From NCBI RefSeq assembly GCF_003385235.1, contig NZ_PQIA01000086.1, forward strand, positions 1 to 41,263: a DNA stretch of 41,263 nucleotides, given 5' to 3'. A program made the position numbers and the translations under genes. Within the stretch, counting starts at the first letter, position 1; each line of letters starts with the position of its first letter. Positions 32,834-40,640 of this stretch are shown piece by piece. This DNA comes from Amycolatopsis circi (GTDB taxonomy: Bacteria; Actinomycetota; Actinomycetes; Mycobacteriales; Pseudonocardiaceae). The notes below the pieces were generated by a model, which saw only the letters and a list, made by a program, of their open reading frames with translations, made no database searches and was not told the DNA's origin.

Positions 32834-34241
32834 TCTGGAGAGCGAACCACAGTTCCGCGCGGACGCCTGGTGCGTCGAGGTCTCGGCCCAGCAGTTCGGC
32901 CGCTTTCGTGACTCGGTTGCGCAGGGTGTGCCGGTGCACGCCGAGCTTCGTCGCGGCGATGTCCCAGTGACCGTGGTGTTCGAGCCAGCAGCGCAGGGAC
33001 AGCTCCAGGTCGCCGCGGCCGGTGCGGTCGAACTCCCGTATCGGTGCCAGGAGCTGGTCGGAAAACGCTTGCGCGGCTTGGTGATCGACCAGGCCGAGCA
33101 GCCCGGCCCCGGCGTGGTCGGCGTACCGCAGCATCGGCACTCGCTGTGTCCGCGCTGCCTCGGCTGCTTCTTCCGCCTGCCTCAGCGCGGTCGGGAACTC
33201 CCCGTCAGACAGTCCACTGTGGAATTCTCCGGTCTCGGCAACGATCGTGCTCACCTCGTCGTTCTCCGCCAGCACGATCAGCTTGTCTCCGCGATGTGCG
33301 GCGAACACCTGCCCGGCAAGGGTTTCCAGCCGTTCGTACAGTGTGTTCCGGGCAGCCTTGCTCCCTGCTGCCGCGAGGACCGTCCACGGCTCTGGCGGAA
33401 GATCCGGCACCACCTCGTGGGCCAGCTCATTGTGTCCGGCGGCGAGCAGCTCCAGCACGCCGGTGTGCAGCTGGGACAGCGAAACCCGTTGCGCTCGATC
33501 CTGTTCCAGGGCAAGGGAAAGCAGCGAGACGGCCGTGTTGACGATGTGCTGGCCGGTGCTGTCCAACGGTTCCGCGGTGCCGACCGCCAACGCACCCCGC
33601 GTATGCAGAGTCTGGATTACGACCTCGTCGTCGCCATGGGACACCACGCGCGTGCCCGCGCGAAGGCCAGTGACGTCCAGCTCGACACTGCGCGCTTTGG
33701 CCGAGGAAGCCTCGCGCACGCGTCCAGCGGAGTCGTATAGCACGACCCAGCCGTCGACGAGCCGCGCGAGCCGCCGCACCACTCCTCCGGCACCGCTGCG
33801 GCCGACCGCGCCCGCCGCCAGCTCTTGTTGAGCCCGGCCGATCCGCACTGTCGCGGCGTATTCGTCGGCGGCGACCGAACGGGACACCGCGCGCGTGATC
33901 GCGATGAACGGCGTCTTCCGCGGCACCTCCAACACCGGCAACCCGACCTCGTCGGCGACTGCCACCAATGCGTCCGGCACCTTCGCGTGACTCAGCCCCA
34001 CGCCGAAGCCGAGGCCCGCGACGTCAGCCTCGACCAGCCGCCGGACGTACGCGGCGTAGGTCGCGCTGTAGAGCGTCAGACCGGTCGTGAGCAGCAGTTC
34101 CCCGCCTTCGAGGAAGCTCTGCGGGTCGGTCAGTTCGGTGGGGTGCACCCAGCCGATCGGGTGGTCCAGCCCGGCCTCGCCCGCGACCACGCGCAGGCCG
34201 AGCGCGGGTTCGGCGGCGAGCGCTCGCAGGGTGAGTGCCAT
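32823..34241 (-). CDS. PucR-family transcriptional regulator
   Basis: 472 aa. Order: N-terminal PucR ligand domain (about 1-125; GWVHPTELTDPQSFLEGGELLLTTG), a central GGDEF-like degenerate region (about 270-390), and a C-terminal HTH_30 (LELSLRCWLEHHGHWDIAATKLGVHRHTLRNRV). Related regulators control purine, proline and GABA catabolism, e.g. GabR-like activators beside gabT/gabD. It is divergent from gabT, which it likely activates. ATG at 34241 follows TATACT by 8 nt. A longer in-frame start lies inside the palindrome at 34334 and is rejected as repeat-derived. The 3' end overlaps the Cache gene by 11 nt. Confidence 0.9.
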   Translation of the reverse strand: MALTLRALAAEPALGLRVVAGEAGLDHPIGWVHPTELTDPQSFLEGGELLLTTGLTLYSATYAAYVRRLVEADVAGLGFGVGLSHAKVPDALVAVADEVGLPVLEVPRKTPFIAITRAVSRSVAADEYAATVRIGRAQQELAAGAVGRSGAGGVVRRLARLVDGWVVLYDSAGRVREASSAKARSVELDVTGLRAGTRVVSHGDDEVVIQTLHTRGALAVGTAEPLDSTGQHIVNTAVSLLSLALEQDRAQRVSLSQLHTGVLELLAAGHNELAHEVVPDLPPEPWTVLAAAGSKAARNTLYERLETLAGQVFAAHRGDKLIVLAENDEVSTIVAETGEFHSGLSDGEFPTALRQAEEAAEAARTQRVPMLRYADHAGAGLLGLVDHQAAQAFSDQLLAPIREFDRTGRGDLELSLRCWLEHHGHWDIAATKLGVHRHTLRNRVTKAAELLGRDLDAPGVRAELWFALQIRS

Positions 34242-34246
34242 AACGG

Positions 34247-34258
34247 CTAAGTATAGCT
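34247..34258 (-). promoter_or_regulatory. pucR -10 TATACT inside a GCTA-N4-TAGC inverted repeat
   Basis: Minus-strand TATACT (34250-34255) lies 8 nt before the pucR ATG and within a short perfect inverted repeat. A regulator bound here would block pucR, so autoregulation is possible. Confidence 0.4.
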
Positions 34259-34333
34259 GCTGAATTGGACAGAACGGCCAGCTGACGGCGAGCGGCGAAG
34301 GCCCCATCCTGAGGGTCGACCCACCTGAAAGCT

Positions 34334-34375
34334 CGTGAGTGCCTATCGCGGTTCTAACCGGGATCAGCACTCACG
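34334..34375. repeat. Palindromic repeat CGTGAGTG...CACTCACG, copy 3 (42 bp)
   Basis: 20-bp arms with 17 matches around the GGTT-CT-AACC centre. It lies in the divergent pucR-gabT region, only 20 nt before the gabT GTG, so it is not at a gene end as copy 1 is. If transcribed it would form a strong stem in the gabT leader. Confidence 0.9.
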
Positions 34376-34395
34376 ACCCGCGACGTAGGAGCGCC

Positions 34396-35751
34396 GTGAC
34401 CACGAGCACCGCCGCCGAGCCGCAGGCTCCGGCACCCCGGCAGCGCAGGCTGCAGACCGAGATCCCCGGGCCCGTCTCCCGCGCGCTGCAGGAGCGCCGC
34501 GCGAACGCGGTCGCCGCCGGGGTCGCGTCGACGCTGCCCGCCTACATCACTTCCGCCAGCGGCGGCCTGCTCACCGACGCCGACGGCAACGTGCTGATCG
34601 ACTTCGGGTCCGGGATCGCGGTGACGAGCGTCGGGCACTCCGCGCCCGAGGTGGTCGACCGCGTGCGCGAGCAGGCGGCGCTGTTCACCCACACCTGTTT
34701 CATGGTGACCCCGTACGAGGGTTACGTGGAGGTGTGCGAGGCGCTGGCCGAGCTGACGCCGGGCGACCACGCGAAGAAGTCGGTGCTGTTCAACTCCGGT
34801 GCCGAAGCGGTCGAGAACGCGGTGAAGATCGCCCGCACCGCCACCGGCCGCCAGGCCGTCGTGGTGTTCGACCACGCCTACCACGGCCGCACCAACCTGA
34901 CCATGGGCATGACCGCGAAATCGGTGCCCTACAAGCACGGTTTCGGCCCGTTCGCGCCCGAGGTGTACCGCGTGCCGGGCTCGTACCCATACCGCGACGG
35001 GCTGGCCGGCCCGGAGGCCGCGCGGCAGGCGATCGACCGGATCGAGAAGCAGATCGGCGGCGACCAGGTCGCGGCCGTCGTGCTTGAGCCGATCCAGGGC
35101 GAGGGCGGGTTCATTGAGCCCGCGCCCGGCTTCCTGCCCGCGATTTCGTCGTGGTGCAAGGCGAACGGCGTCGTGTTCGTCGCCGACGAGGTGCAGACCG
35201 GCTTCTGCCGCACCGGAAACTGGTTCGCCTCGCAGCACGAGGACGTCATCCCCGACCTGGTGTGCACGGCCAAGGGCATCGCGGGCGGTCTTCCGCTCGC
35301 CGCGGTGACCGGGCGCGCGGAGCTGCTTGACGCGGTCGGCGCGGGCGGGCTCGGCGGCACCTACGGCGGCAACCCGATCGCGTGCGCCGCGGCGCTAGGC
35401 GCGATCGAGACCATGCGTAACGACGGTCTTACCGGCTCGGCGAAGCGCATCGAAGAGCTGGTGCTGCCGCGACTTCGGGCGCTGGCCGAGGAAACCGGCG
35501 TGATCGGCGATGTCCGCGGACGCGGCGCGATGCTGGCTGCCGAGTTCGTCAAGCCTGGCACGAATGAGCCGGACGCCGACCTTACGAAGCGCATCGCCGC
35601 CGCCTGCCACGGGCAGGGTGTCGTGGTGCTGACCTGCGGCACGTACGGCAACGTCGTCCGGCTGCTTCCCCCGCTGTCCCTGTCCAACGAGTTGCTCGAC
35701 GAAGGCCTCGCCGTTCTCGAGTACGCAATCCGCACGGAGGCCCGCAAGTGA
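34396..35751 (+). CDS. gabT: 4-aminobutyrate aminotransferase
   Basis: 451 aa PLP class-III aminotransferase: GABA + 2-oxoglutarate -> succinate semialdehyde + glutamate. NSGAEAVENAVKIAR contacts the phosphate; Asp264 in VADEVQTGF and Lys293 in TAKGIAGGLPLAA hold the cofactor; EPIQGEGGFIEP and GGTYGGNPIACAAAL complete the family pattern. GTG at 34396 has GTAGGAG 5 nt upstream; a longer frame starting in the palindrome is rejected. The stop overlaps the next start (GTGA), indicating translational coupling with the dehydrogenase that would take its product. Ornithine/acetylornithine aminotransferases are the main alternative, but the operon favours GabT. Confidence 0.93.
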   Translation: MTTSTAAEPQAPAPRQRRLQTEIPGPVSRALQERRANAVAAGVASTLPAYITSASGGLLTDADGNVLIDFGSGIAVTSVGHSAPEVVDRVREQAALFTHTCFMVTPYEGYVEVCEALAELTPGDHAKKSVLFNSGAEAVENAVKIARTATGRQAVVVFDHAYHGRTNLTMGMTAKSVPYKHGFGPFAPEVYRVPGSYPYRDGLAGPEAARQAIDRIEKQIGGDQVAAVVLEPIQGEGGFIEPAPGFLPAISSWCKANGVVFVADEVQTGFCRTGNWFASQHEDVIPDLVCTAKGIAGGLPLAAVTGRAELLDAVGAGGLGGTYGGNPIACAAALGAIETMRNDGLTGSAKRIEELVLPRLRALAEETGVIGDVRGRGAMLAAEFVKPGTNEPDADLTKRIAAACHGQGVVVLTCGTYGNVVRLLPPLSLSNELLDEGLAVLEYAIRTEARK

Positions 35752-37175
35752 CTTTCCCGTTCTGGGTGGCCGGAAAGCCGGTAACCAGCAGCGAAACGAC
35801 CGTCGTCCGGCATTCGTTCGACGGTTCCGAGGCAGGTTCGCACTACCTGCCCGGACCGTCCGAAGTAGAGGCTGCGGTCCAGGCCGCGGCCGACGTCGCC
35901 GACGAGTACGCGACGCTGCCCGCGCACGTCCGTGCGGGCGCACTCGACCACATCTCGCGGCGGCTTTCCGAGCGAGCGGAGGAGATCGCGCAGCTGATCA
36001 CCGCCGAATCGGGCAAGCCGCTGAAGTGGTCGCGCGGCGAGATCGGCCGTGCGGTGTCGACGTTCCGCTGGGCCTCCGAGGAAGCCCGCCGGTTCTCCGG
36101 CGACCTGCAGCGGCTCGACACCGACCCCGGCGGCACCGGACGGCTCGCGCTCGTCCGGCGCGTGCCGCGCGGCCCGGTGCTGGGCATCACGCCGTTCAAC
36201 TTCCCGCTGAACCTGGTGGCGCACAAGGTCGCCCCGGCGATCGCGGTCGGCGCGCCGATCGTGCTCAAGCCGGCCCCGGCGACGCCGCTGACCGCGCTGC
36301 TGCTCGGCGAAATCCTTGCCGAGACCGACCTTCCGGCGGGCAGCTGGTCGATTCTGCCGCTGGGCAACGAAGCGACCGCCGAACTGGTCAAGGACCCGCG
36401 GTTGCCGGTCGTGTCGTTCACCGGTTCGGTGCCGGTCGGCTGGGCGATCCGCGACAGCGTGCCGCGCAAGCACGTCGCGCTGGAACTCGGCGGCAACGGC
36501 GCGGTGCTGGTCTGTCCGGATTGGACTGACCTGGACTTCGCCGCACAGCGGATCGCGACGTTCGCCATGTACCAGGCCGGACAGTCGTGCATCTCGGTGC
36601 AGCGCGTGTACGCGCACACCGACGTCTACGACGAGTTGCAGGCGAAGGTTCTCGAGCAGGTTGCCGCGCTGCGCACCGGAAACCCGCGCGAGGACGGCGT
36701 CGACGTCGGCCCGTTGGTCAACGAGGCAGCCGCTTCGCGAGTCGAATCCTGGGTCACCGACGCGGTTGTCGCCGGTGCCAAGCTGCTGGCCGGTGGTGGC
36801 CGTAAGGGGGCGACGGTGGAGCCGACCGTGCTCGCCGAAGCTCCCGAGGACGCTTCGGTGATGGCGGACGAGGTGTTCGGTCCGGTGGTCTCGCTGGTCC
36901 GGGTGTCCTCTGTGGACGACGGTGTCGAGCGGATCAACGCGTCCCGCTTCGGTTTGCAGACCGGCGTATTCACTCGCGACCTGCCGACGGCGTTCGACGT
37001 GTCCGCACGACTCAAGGTGGGCGGCGTGCTGGTCGGCGACGTGCCGAGCTTCCGCGCCGACCAGATGCCCTACGGCGGGGTGAAGGACTCCGGCGTCGGC
37101 CGGGAAGGCCCGGCCGCGGCGATGGCGGACTTCACCGAGGAGCACGTGACTGTCCTTACTGGACTGACTCTCTGA
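35748..37175 (+). CDS. gabD: Aldehyde dehydrogenase, probable succinate-semialdehyde dehydrogenase
   Basis: 475 aa. Catalytic set intact: Asn151 in TPFNFP, Glu246 in LELGG and Cys281 in QAGQSCISVQR. The cofactor segment IVLKPAPATPLTALLL and the QSCISVQRVY block resemble the lactaldehyde/semialdehyde branch of the superfamily more than classical E. coli GabD, so the name rests mostly on its GTGA overlap with gabT. Expected reaction: succinate semialdehyde + NAD(P)+ -> succinate. GTG at 35748 is forced by the overlap and preceded by ACGGAGG. Its last 20 nt overlap the convergent BtuF-like gene. Confidence 0.8.
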   Translation: MTFPFWVAGKPVTSSETTVVRHSFDGSEAGSHYLPGPSEVEAAVQAAADVADEYATLPAHVRAGALDHISRRLSERAEEIAQLITAESGKPLKWSRGEIGRAVSTFRWASEEARRFSGDLQRLDTDPGGTGRLALVRRVPRGPVLGITPFNFPLNLVAHKVAPAIAVGAPIVLKPAPATPLTALLLGEILAETDLPAGSWSILPLGNEATAELVKDPRLPVVSFTGSVPVGWAIRDSVPRKHVALELGGNGAVLVCPDWTDLDFAAQRIATFAMYQAGQSCISVQRVYAHTDVYDELQAKVLEQVAALRTGNPREDGVDVGPLVNEAAASRVESWVTDAVVAGAKLLAGGGRKGATVEPTVLAEAPEDASVMADEVFGPVVSLVRVSSVDDGVERINASRFGLQTGVFTRDLPTAFDVSARLKVGGVLVGDVPSFRADQMPYGGVKDSGVGREGPAAAMADFTEEHVTVLTGLTL

Positions 37176-37920
37176 GCGCCGCGTAGGCGTCCACGAGGGA
37201 CGGTCCGTACCACGTGAGGTAGCGCCCGGAAAGCAACACCGGGCGCATCTCCGGGAAGAAGCCGGGGCCGTCGTCCTGGGTGAATTCGTACGGCTCGTCG
37301 GGCAATACAACCAGGTCGGCCCCGGTCTCGCGGAGTTCTTCCAGCGACGGCCGGGGATACCGCTCGGAATGTCCTGAGTAGACGTTTTCGATCCCGACCC
37401 GGCGCAGCACGTCTCCGGCGAACGTGTCGCGTCCCAGCACGATCCAGGGCTTGCGCCACACCGGAATCACGGCCCGGTGCCGCACCGGCTCCACTTCGCG
37501 CCACAGCTCGTCCGCGGTGTCGAGCCATTCCGGTTCGTCGATGCCAAAGACCTGGCCGAAAATCCGCCGCAATGATCCCAGCGCGGCGGGCACGGACTCC
37601 GCCGCCGCCATCACGAACACCGGAATCCCGTTGGCGCGCAGGGTTTCCACGTCCTCCGGCCGGTTCTCCTCGGAGTTCGCCAGCACCAGATCCGGTTCGA
37701 GCGCCAGCACCCGGTCGAGCTTCGGATACTTCGACCCGCCGACCCGTTCCACGTCCAGATCGGCCGGATGCGTGCAGTAGTCCGTCGCCCCGATCAGCCG
37801 CCCGGGCGCGCTGACCTCGACCGCCTCGGTCAGCGACGGCACGAGCGACACCACCCGCGTCGGCGGTCCCTCGATCGGCACCGGCTCGCCGAGATCGTCA
37901 ACCAGTTCCGCGTTCCTCAT
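37156..37920 (-). CDS. Helical-backbone metal receptor, BtuF-like, cytoplasmic
   Basis: 254 aa of the TroA/BtuF superfamily: RVVSLVPSLTEAVEV, LIGATDYCTHPADLDVERVGGSKYPKLDRVLALEPDLVLANSEENRPEDVETLRANGIPV, then a long backbone helix and DLVVLPDEPYEFTQDD. The Cys-Thr-His segment replaces a common iron/cobalamin-ligand region. There is no signal peptide or lipobox and no ABC permease nearby, so it is not an ordinary binding lipoprotein. ATG at 37920 overlaps the stop of the RNB gene (ATGA), so translation is coupled. Corrinoid or haem binding is plausible but not shown. Confidence 0.8.
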   Translation of the reverse strand: MRNAELVDDLGEPVPIEGPPTRVVSLVPSLTEAVEVSAPGRLIGATDYCTHPADLDVERVGGSKYPKLDRVLALEPDLVLANSEENRPEDVETLRANGIPVFVMAAAESVPAALGSLRRIFGQVFGIDEPEWLDTADELWREVEPVRHRAVIPVWRKPWIVLGRDTFAGDVLRRVGIENVYSGHSERYPRPSLEELRETGADLVVLPDEPYEFTQDDGPGFFPEMRPVLLSGRYLTWYGPSLVDAYAALRESVQ

Positions 37921-39335
37921 ACCCGTTCGAACGACACCTTCCGCTGCTCGACGTCCACCTCGGTCAACCGCACCGCGATCCGCTCGCCCTCCGGGAACTT
38001 CTCGCCGGAGCACTTCGCCATCACCGGCGGGTTCTCGACCAGGATTTCCGCGCGCGTCTCCTCCGCGCGCAGCACCACCGCGGTGAACTCGTGACCCACA
38101 TGCTCAGCGAGTACCCACGCCTCGACCTGATCTATGCACGCACGCTCCACCCGTGCCGCCAGACTGTCCGAAGCGGACATCTGCGCCGGCACTTCGGACA
38201 ATGCCTCGCGCACCCAATCCGGCACGTCTCGGCCAGCGGTCACCGCCAGGCACACCTCGGTGCCGAACCGGTCCACCAGCCGACGAATCGGTGCGGTGAC
38301 ATGTGCATACGCCCCGCCGATCCCGGCATGTGTCGTAACCGCAGGCAATTCTCCGGCAAAGGCCGTGTAGCCCGCGCCCCGCAGCAGCCGCGTGGTGTCC
38401 GCGTACAACGCCATCGCCGAGGGCTGCCCAGGGTCCAAAGTAGACAGAAACTCGGATACCGTCAGCTCGACCGGCCAGGCCAACCCGGTCGCCGCCGCGG
38501 ACCGGCGCAGCCATTCCACCGCGTCCGGTTCGGGCGACGGCAGCGTCCGCAACACCCCGATCCCGGCGTCGATCATGATCCGCGCCGCGGCCATCCCGGT
38601 GAGCAAAGAGATCTCGGCGTTCCACGCGTCGACAACCGTCCGCGGCCGGCGTGCGAGAATCCAGCCGCCGTCGGTGTCGCCGCTGATTTCCTGCTCCGGC
38701 AACTGCAATTCGACCGCGCCGCGCTGGACCGCCAGGCTGCGCCGCAACCGGCCGAGATCCGGCAACGCCGCCACCGACGGATGCGGTTTCCCCGCCTCCA
38801 GCGACGCCTGGACCCCTTCGTAGTCAAGCTGTTCCGTCGAACGCACCAACGCCCGCCGAACCCGCGTGGCGACGATTTCCCCGGCCTCGTCGACGTCGAT
38901 GGTCCACAGCACCGCGGGCCGGACCTCGCCCGGCAGCAGGCTGGCCGCGTCCTCGGACAGCACCGGCGGATGCAGCGGGACGTTGCCGTCCGGGAGATAC
39001 AACGTCTGCCCGCGCCGCCGCGCCTCGTGATCGAGCGCCCCGCCCGGCGGGACGAACGCCGCCAGGTCCGCGATCGCGTACTGCACCCGGAACCCGCCAG
39101 TGCGCCGCTCGATCACCATCGCCTGGTCGAGGTCCTTGGACCCGGGCGGATCGATCGTGACGAACGGCAGGTCAGTGGCGTCCTCGCGGCGGCCGGCCGA
39201 CGCGAGCGGATCGAGCACCGCCGCCTCGGCCTCCGCGAGCACCGCGGGCCCGAACGACTCCGGCAGCGCGAATTCCGCCCGGAGACGACCGAAGTCCCCT
39301 CCCGACGCTGGTGTCCTCAGCACGAGTGGCGGCAC
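37917..39335 (-). CDS. RNB-domain ribonuclease (RNase II/R family)
   Basis: 472 aa 3'-5' exoribonuclease. The RNB catalytic motif FVTIDPPGSKDLDQAM has Asp62, Asp68 and Asp70 for Mg binding; FRVQYAIADLAAFV, GQTLYLPDGNVPLHPPVLSEDAASL and the AYAHVTAPIRRLVDRF block complete the domain. It is shorter than E. coli RNase R because the N-terminal cold-shock domains are absent. The C-terminal segment (about 405-472; FTAVVLRAEETRAEILVENPPV) may be a remaining S1-like fold. GTG at 39335 follows TAGTGT by 6 nt, a leaderless-type start. Coupled by ATGA to the BtuF-like gene. Confidence 0.9.
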   Translation of the reverse strand: MPPLVLRTPASGGDFGRLRAEFALPESFGPAVLAEAEAAVLDPLASAGRREDATDLPFVTIDPPGSKDLDQAMVIERRTGGFRVQYAIADLAAFVPPGGALDHEARRRGQTLYLPDGNVPLHPPVLSEDAASLLPGEVRPAVLWTIDVDEAGEIVATRVRRALVRSTEQLDYEGVQASLEAGKPHPSVAALPDLGRLRRSLAVQRGAVELQLPEQEISGDTDGGWILARRPRTVVDAWNAEISLLTGMAAARIMIDAGIGVLRTLPSPEPDAVEWLRRSAAATGLAWPVELTVSEFLSTLDPGQPSAMALYADTTRLLRGAGYTAFAGELPAVTTHAGIGGAYAHVTAPIRRLVDRFGTEVCLAVTAGRDVPDWVREALSEVPAQMSASDSLAARVERACIDQVEAWVLAEHVGHEFTAVVLRAEETRAEILVENPPVMAKCSGEKFPEGERIAVRLTEVDVEQRKVSFERV

Positions 39336-39341
39336 GGTCCA

Positions 39342-39347
39342 ACACTA
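39342..39347 (-). promoter_or_regulatory. -10 hexamer TAGTGT of the RNB-BtuF unit
   Basis: Minus-strand TAGTGT ends 6 nt before the GTG start; no Shine-Dalgarno is visible. It shares the 113-nt divergent region with the metal-type operator at 39413. Confidence 0.45.
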
Positions 39348-39412
39348 TCCCGCCGAACCGCCGATGATCGCCGGTTCGGGCGCGGGCCGGTCGGGTGTAG
39401 CCTGCCTGGCAT

Positions 39413-39427
39413 TGATAATCGTCTTCA
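39413..39427 (+). promoter_or_regulatory. Zur/Fur-like operator
   Basis: TGATAATCGTCTTCA is a 7-1-7 dyad resembling actinobacterial Zur/Fur boxes (TGAAAATGATTTTCA type). It is AT-rich in a GC-rich setting, 22 nt before the ATPase start. The embedded GATAAT may also be the -10, so binding would block transcription. Symmetry is imperfect (4 of 7 positions). Confidence 0.5.
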
Positions 39428-39448
39428 TTTTCAGAAGGGGTCGGATCG

Positions 39449-40408
39449 GTGAAGATCGCGTTCGTCGGCAAGGGCGGCAGCGGGAAAACCACGCTCTCGT
39501 CTCTGTTCGTCTCTTACTTGGCAGGCGCGGGCAAACCGGTGCTGGCCATCGACGCGGACATCAACCAGCACCTCGCGGTAGCCCTGGGCGCGACCGAAGA
39601 GCAGGCATTGGCGTGGCCGACCCTCGGCGACAACATGCCGCTGATCAAGGAGTACCTGCGCGGCGACAACCCGCGGATCCCGTCCGCCGAGGCGATGATC
39701 AAAACCACCCCGCCCGGCCGGGGTTCGCGACTCGTGCGCCCCTTCGAGGACAACCCCATCTTCGACACCTGTTTCCGCCCGCTAGGCGAGGTGCGGCTGG
39801 GCGTCACCGGCCAATTCGACGAGGACGACCTGGGCGTCGCCTGCTACCACTCGAAGGTCGGTGCGGCCGAGCTGCTGCTGAACCACCTGGTGGACGGCAC
39901 GGACGAGTACGTCGTAATGGACATGACCGCCGGTGCGGACGCGTTCGCCTCGGGTCTGTTCACGCGCTTCGACGTGACGTTCTTGGTGTGCGAGCCGACC
40001 CTGCGCAGCGTCGGTGTTTACCGTCAGTACGCGGATCATGCGCGGGACTTCGGGGTTCACCTGGTTGCCGTCGGGAACAAGGTGACCGACAGCGACGATG
40101 TCGATTTCCTCACCGAGCAGCTGGGTTCGGCACTGCTGGGCTGGATGACGACGTCCGGCCACGTCCGAGCCGCGGAACGCGGGACCACCCGGCCGATCGG
40201 CGAACTGGAACCGCGCAACCTGGCGACGCTGGCCGCGATGCAGGAACTGGTGGACGCGACGCCGCGGGATTGGGCGCGGTATCAGCGGCAGGGGGTGGAG
40301 TTCCACCTACGCAACGCGCGAGCCTGGGGGAACGGGCGCGCGGGGGCGGATCTGGAGGAGCAGGTGGACCCGGAGTTCGTGCTGGATCCGGCTGTGGTGG
40401 CGGGATAG
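39449..40408 (+). CDS. CooC/MinD-like P-loop ATPase (deviant Walker)
   Basis: 319 aa. The deviant Walker A KGGSGKTT (8-15) is followed by VLAIDADINQHLAVALG, the switch motif VVMDMTAGADAFASG and FLVCEPTLRSVGVYRQYADHA. This is the SIMIBI group containing CooC, which inserts nickel into CO dehydrogenase, and related metal-insertion ATPases. The middle (about 60-125; GDNPRIPSAEAMIKTTPPGRG) is a characteristic insertion. Two Cys (near 112 and 133) are visible. No CO dehydrogenase gene lies in the window. GTG at 39449 has AAGGGG about 9 nt upstream. A Zur/Fur-like box upstream suggests control by zinc or iron. Client unknown; ParA-type partitioning is unlikely without a ParB partner. Confidence 0.85.
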   Translation: MKIAFVGKGGSGKTTLSSLFVSYLAGAGKPVLAIDADINQHLAVALGATEEQALAWPTLGDNMPLIKEYLRGDNPRIPSAEAMIKTTPPGRGSRLVRPFEDNPIFDTCFRPLGEVRLGVTGQFDEDDLGVACYHSKVGAAELLLNHLVDGTDEYVVMDMTAGADAFASGLFTRFDVTFLVCEPTLRSVGVYRQYADHARDFGVHLVAVGNKVTDSDDVDFLTEQLGSALLGWMTTSGHVRAAERGTTRPIGELEPRNLATLAAMQELVDATPRDWARYQRQGVEFHLRNARAWGNGRAGADLEEQVDPEFVLDPAVVAG

Positions 40409-40431
40409 CTGACCGGTTTCAAGGCATCACG

Positions 40432-40465
40432 CCGCCGACCGGACATTGACCTGTCCGGTCGGCGG
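40432..40465 (+). terminator. Terminator after the CooC-like gene
   Basis: A perfect 14-bp stem (CCGCCGACCGGACA at 40432-40445 with 40452-40465), 6-nt loop, then TTTCC. It begins 23 nt after the stop codon. Confidence 0.85.
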
Positions 40466-40640
40466 TTTCCGCTCTCCGGCCGAACCGGCGTCGCTGCTCA
40501 CCCGACGGCAGGTGCCTCAGCCGATGCCGTCCGCGACGCCTCGACTGCCCCGCCTTCAACGGATCCGGGCTTACCTCGACGCTTTGCGGCCCGGCCGGGC
40601 AACTCCCGCCAGTCCGGCCTGATGGCGAGGATTCAGCCGG

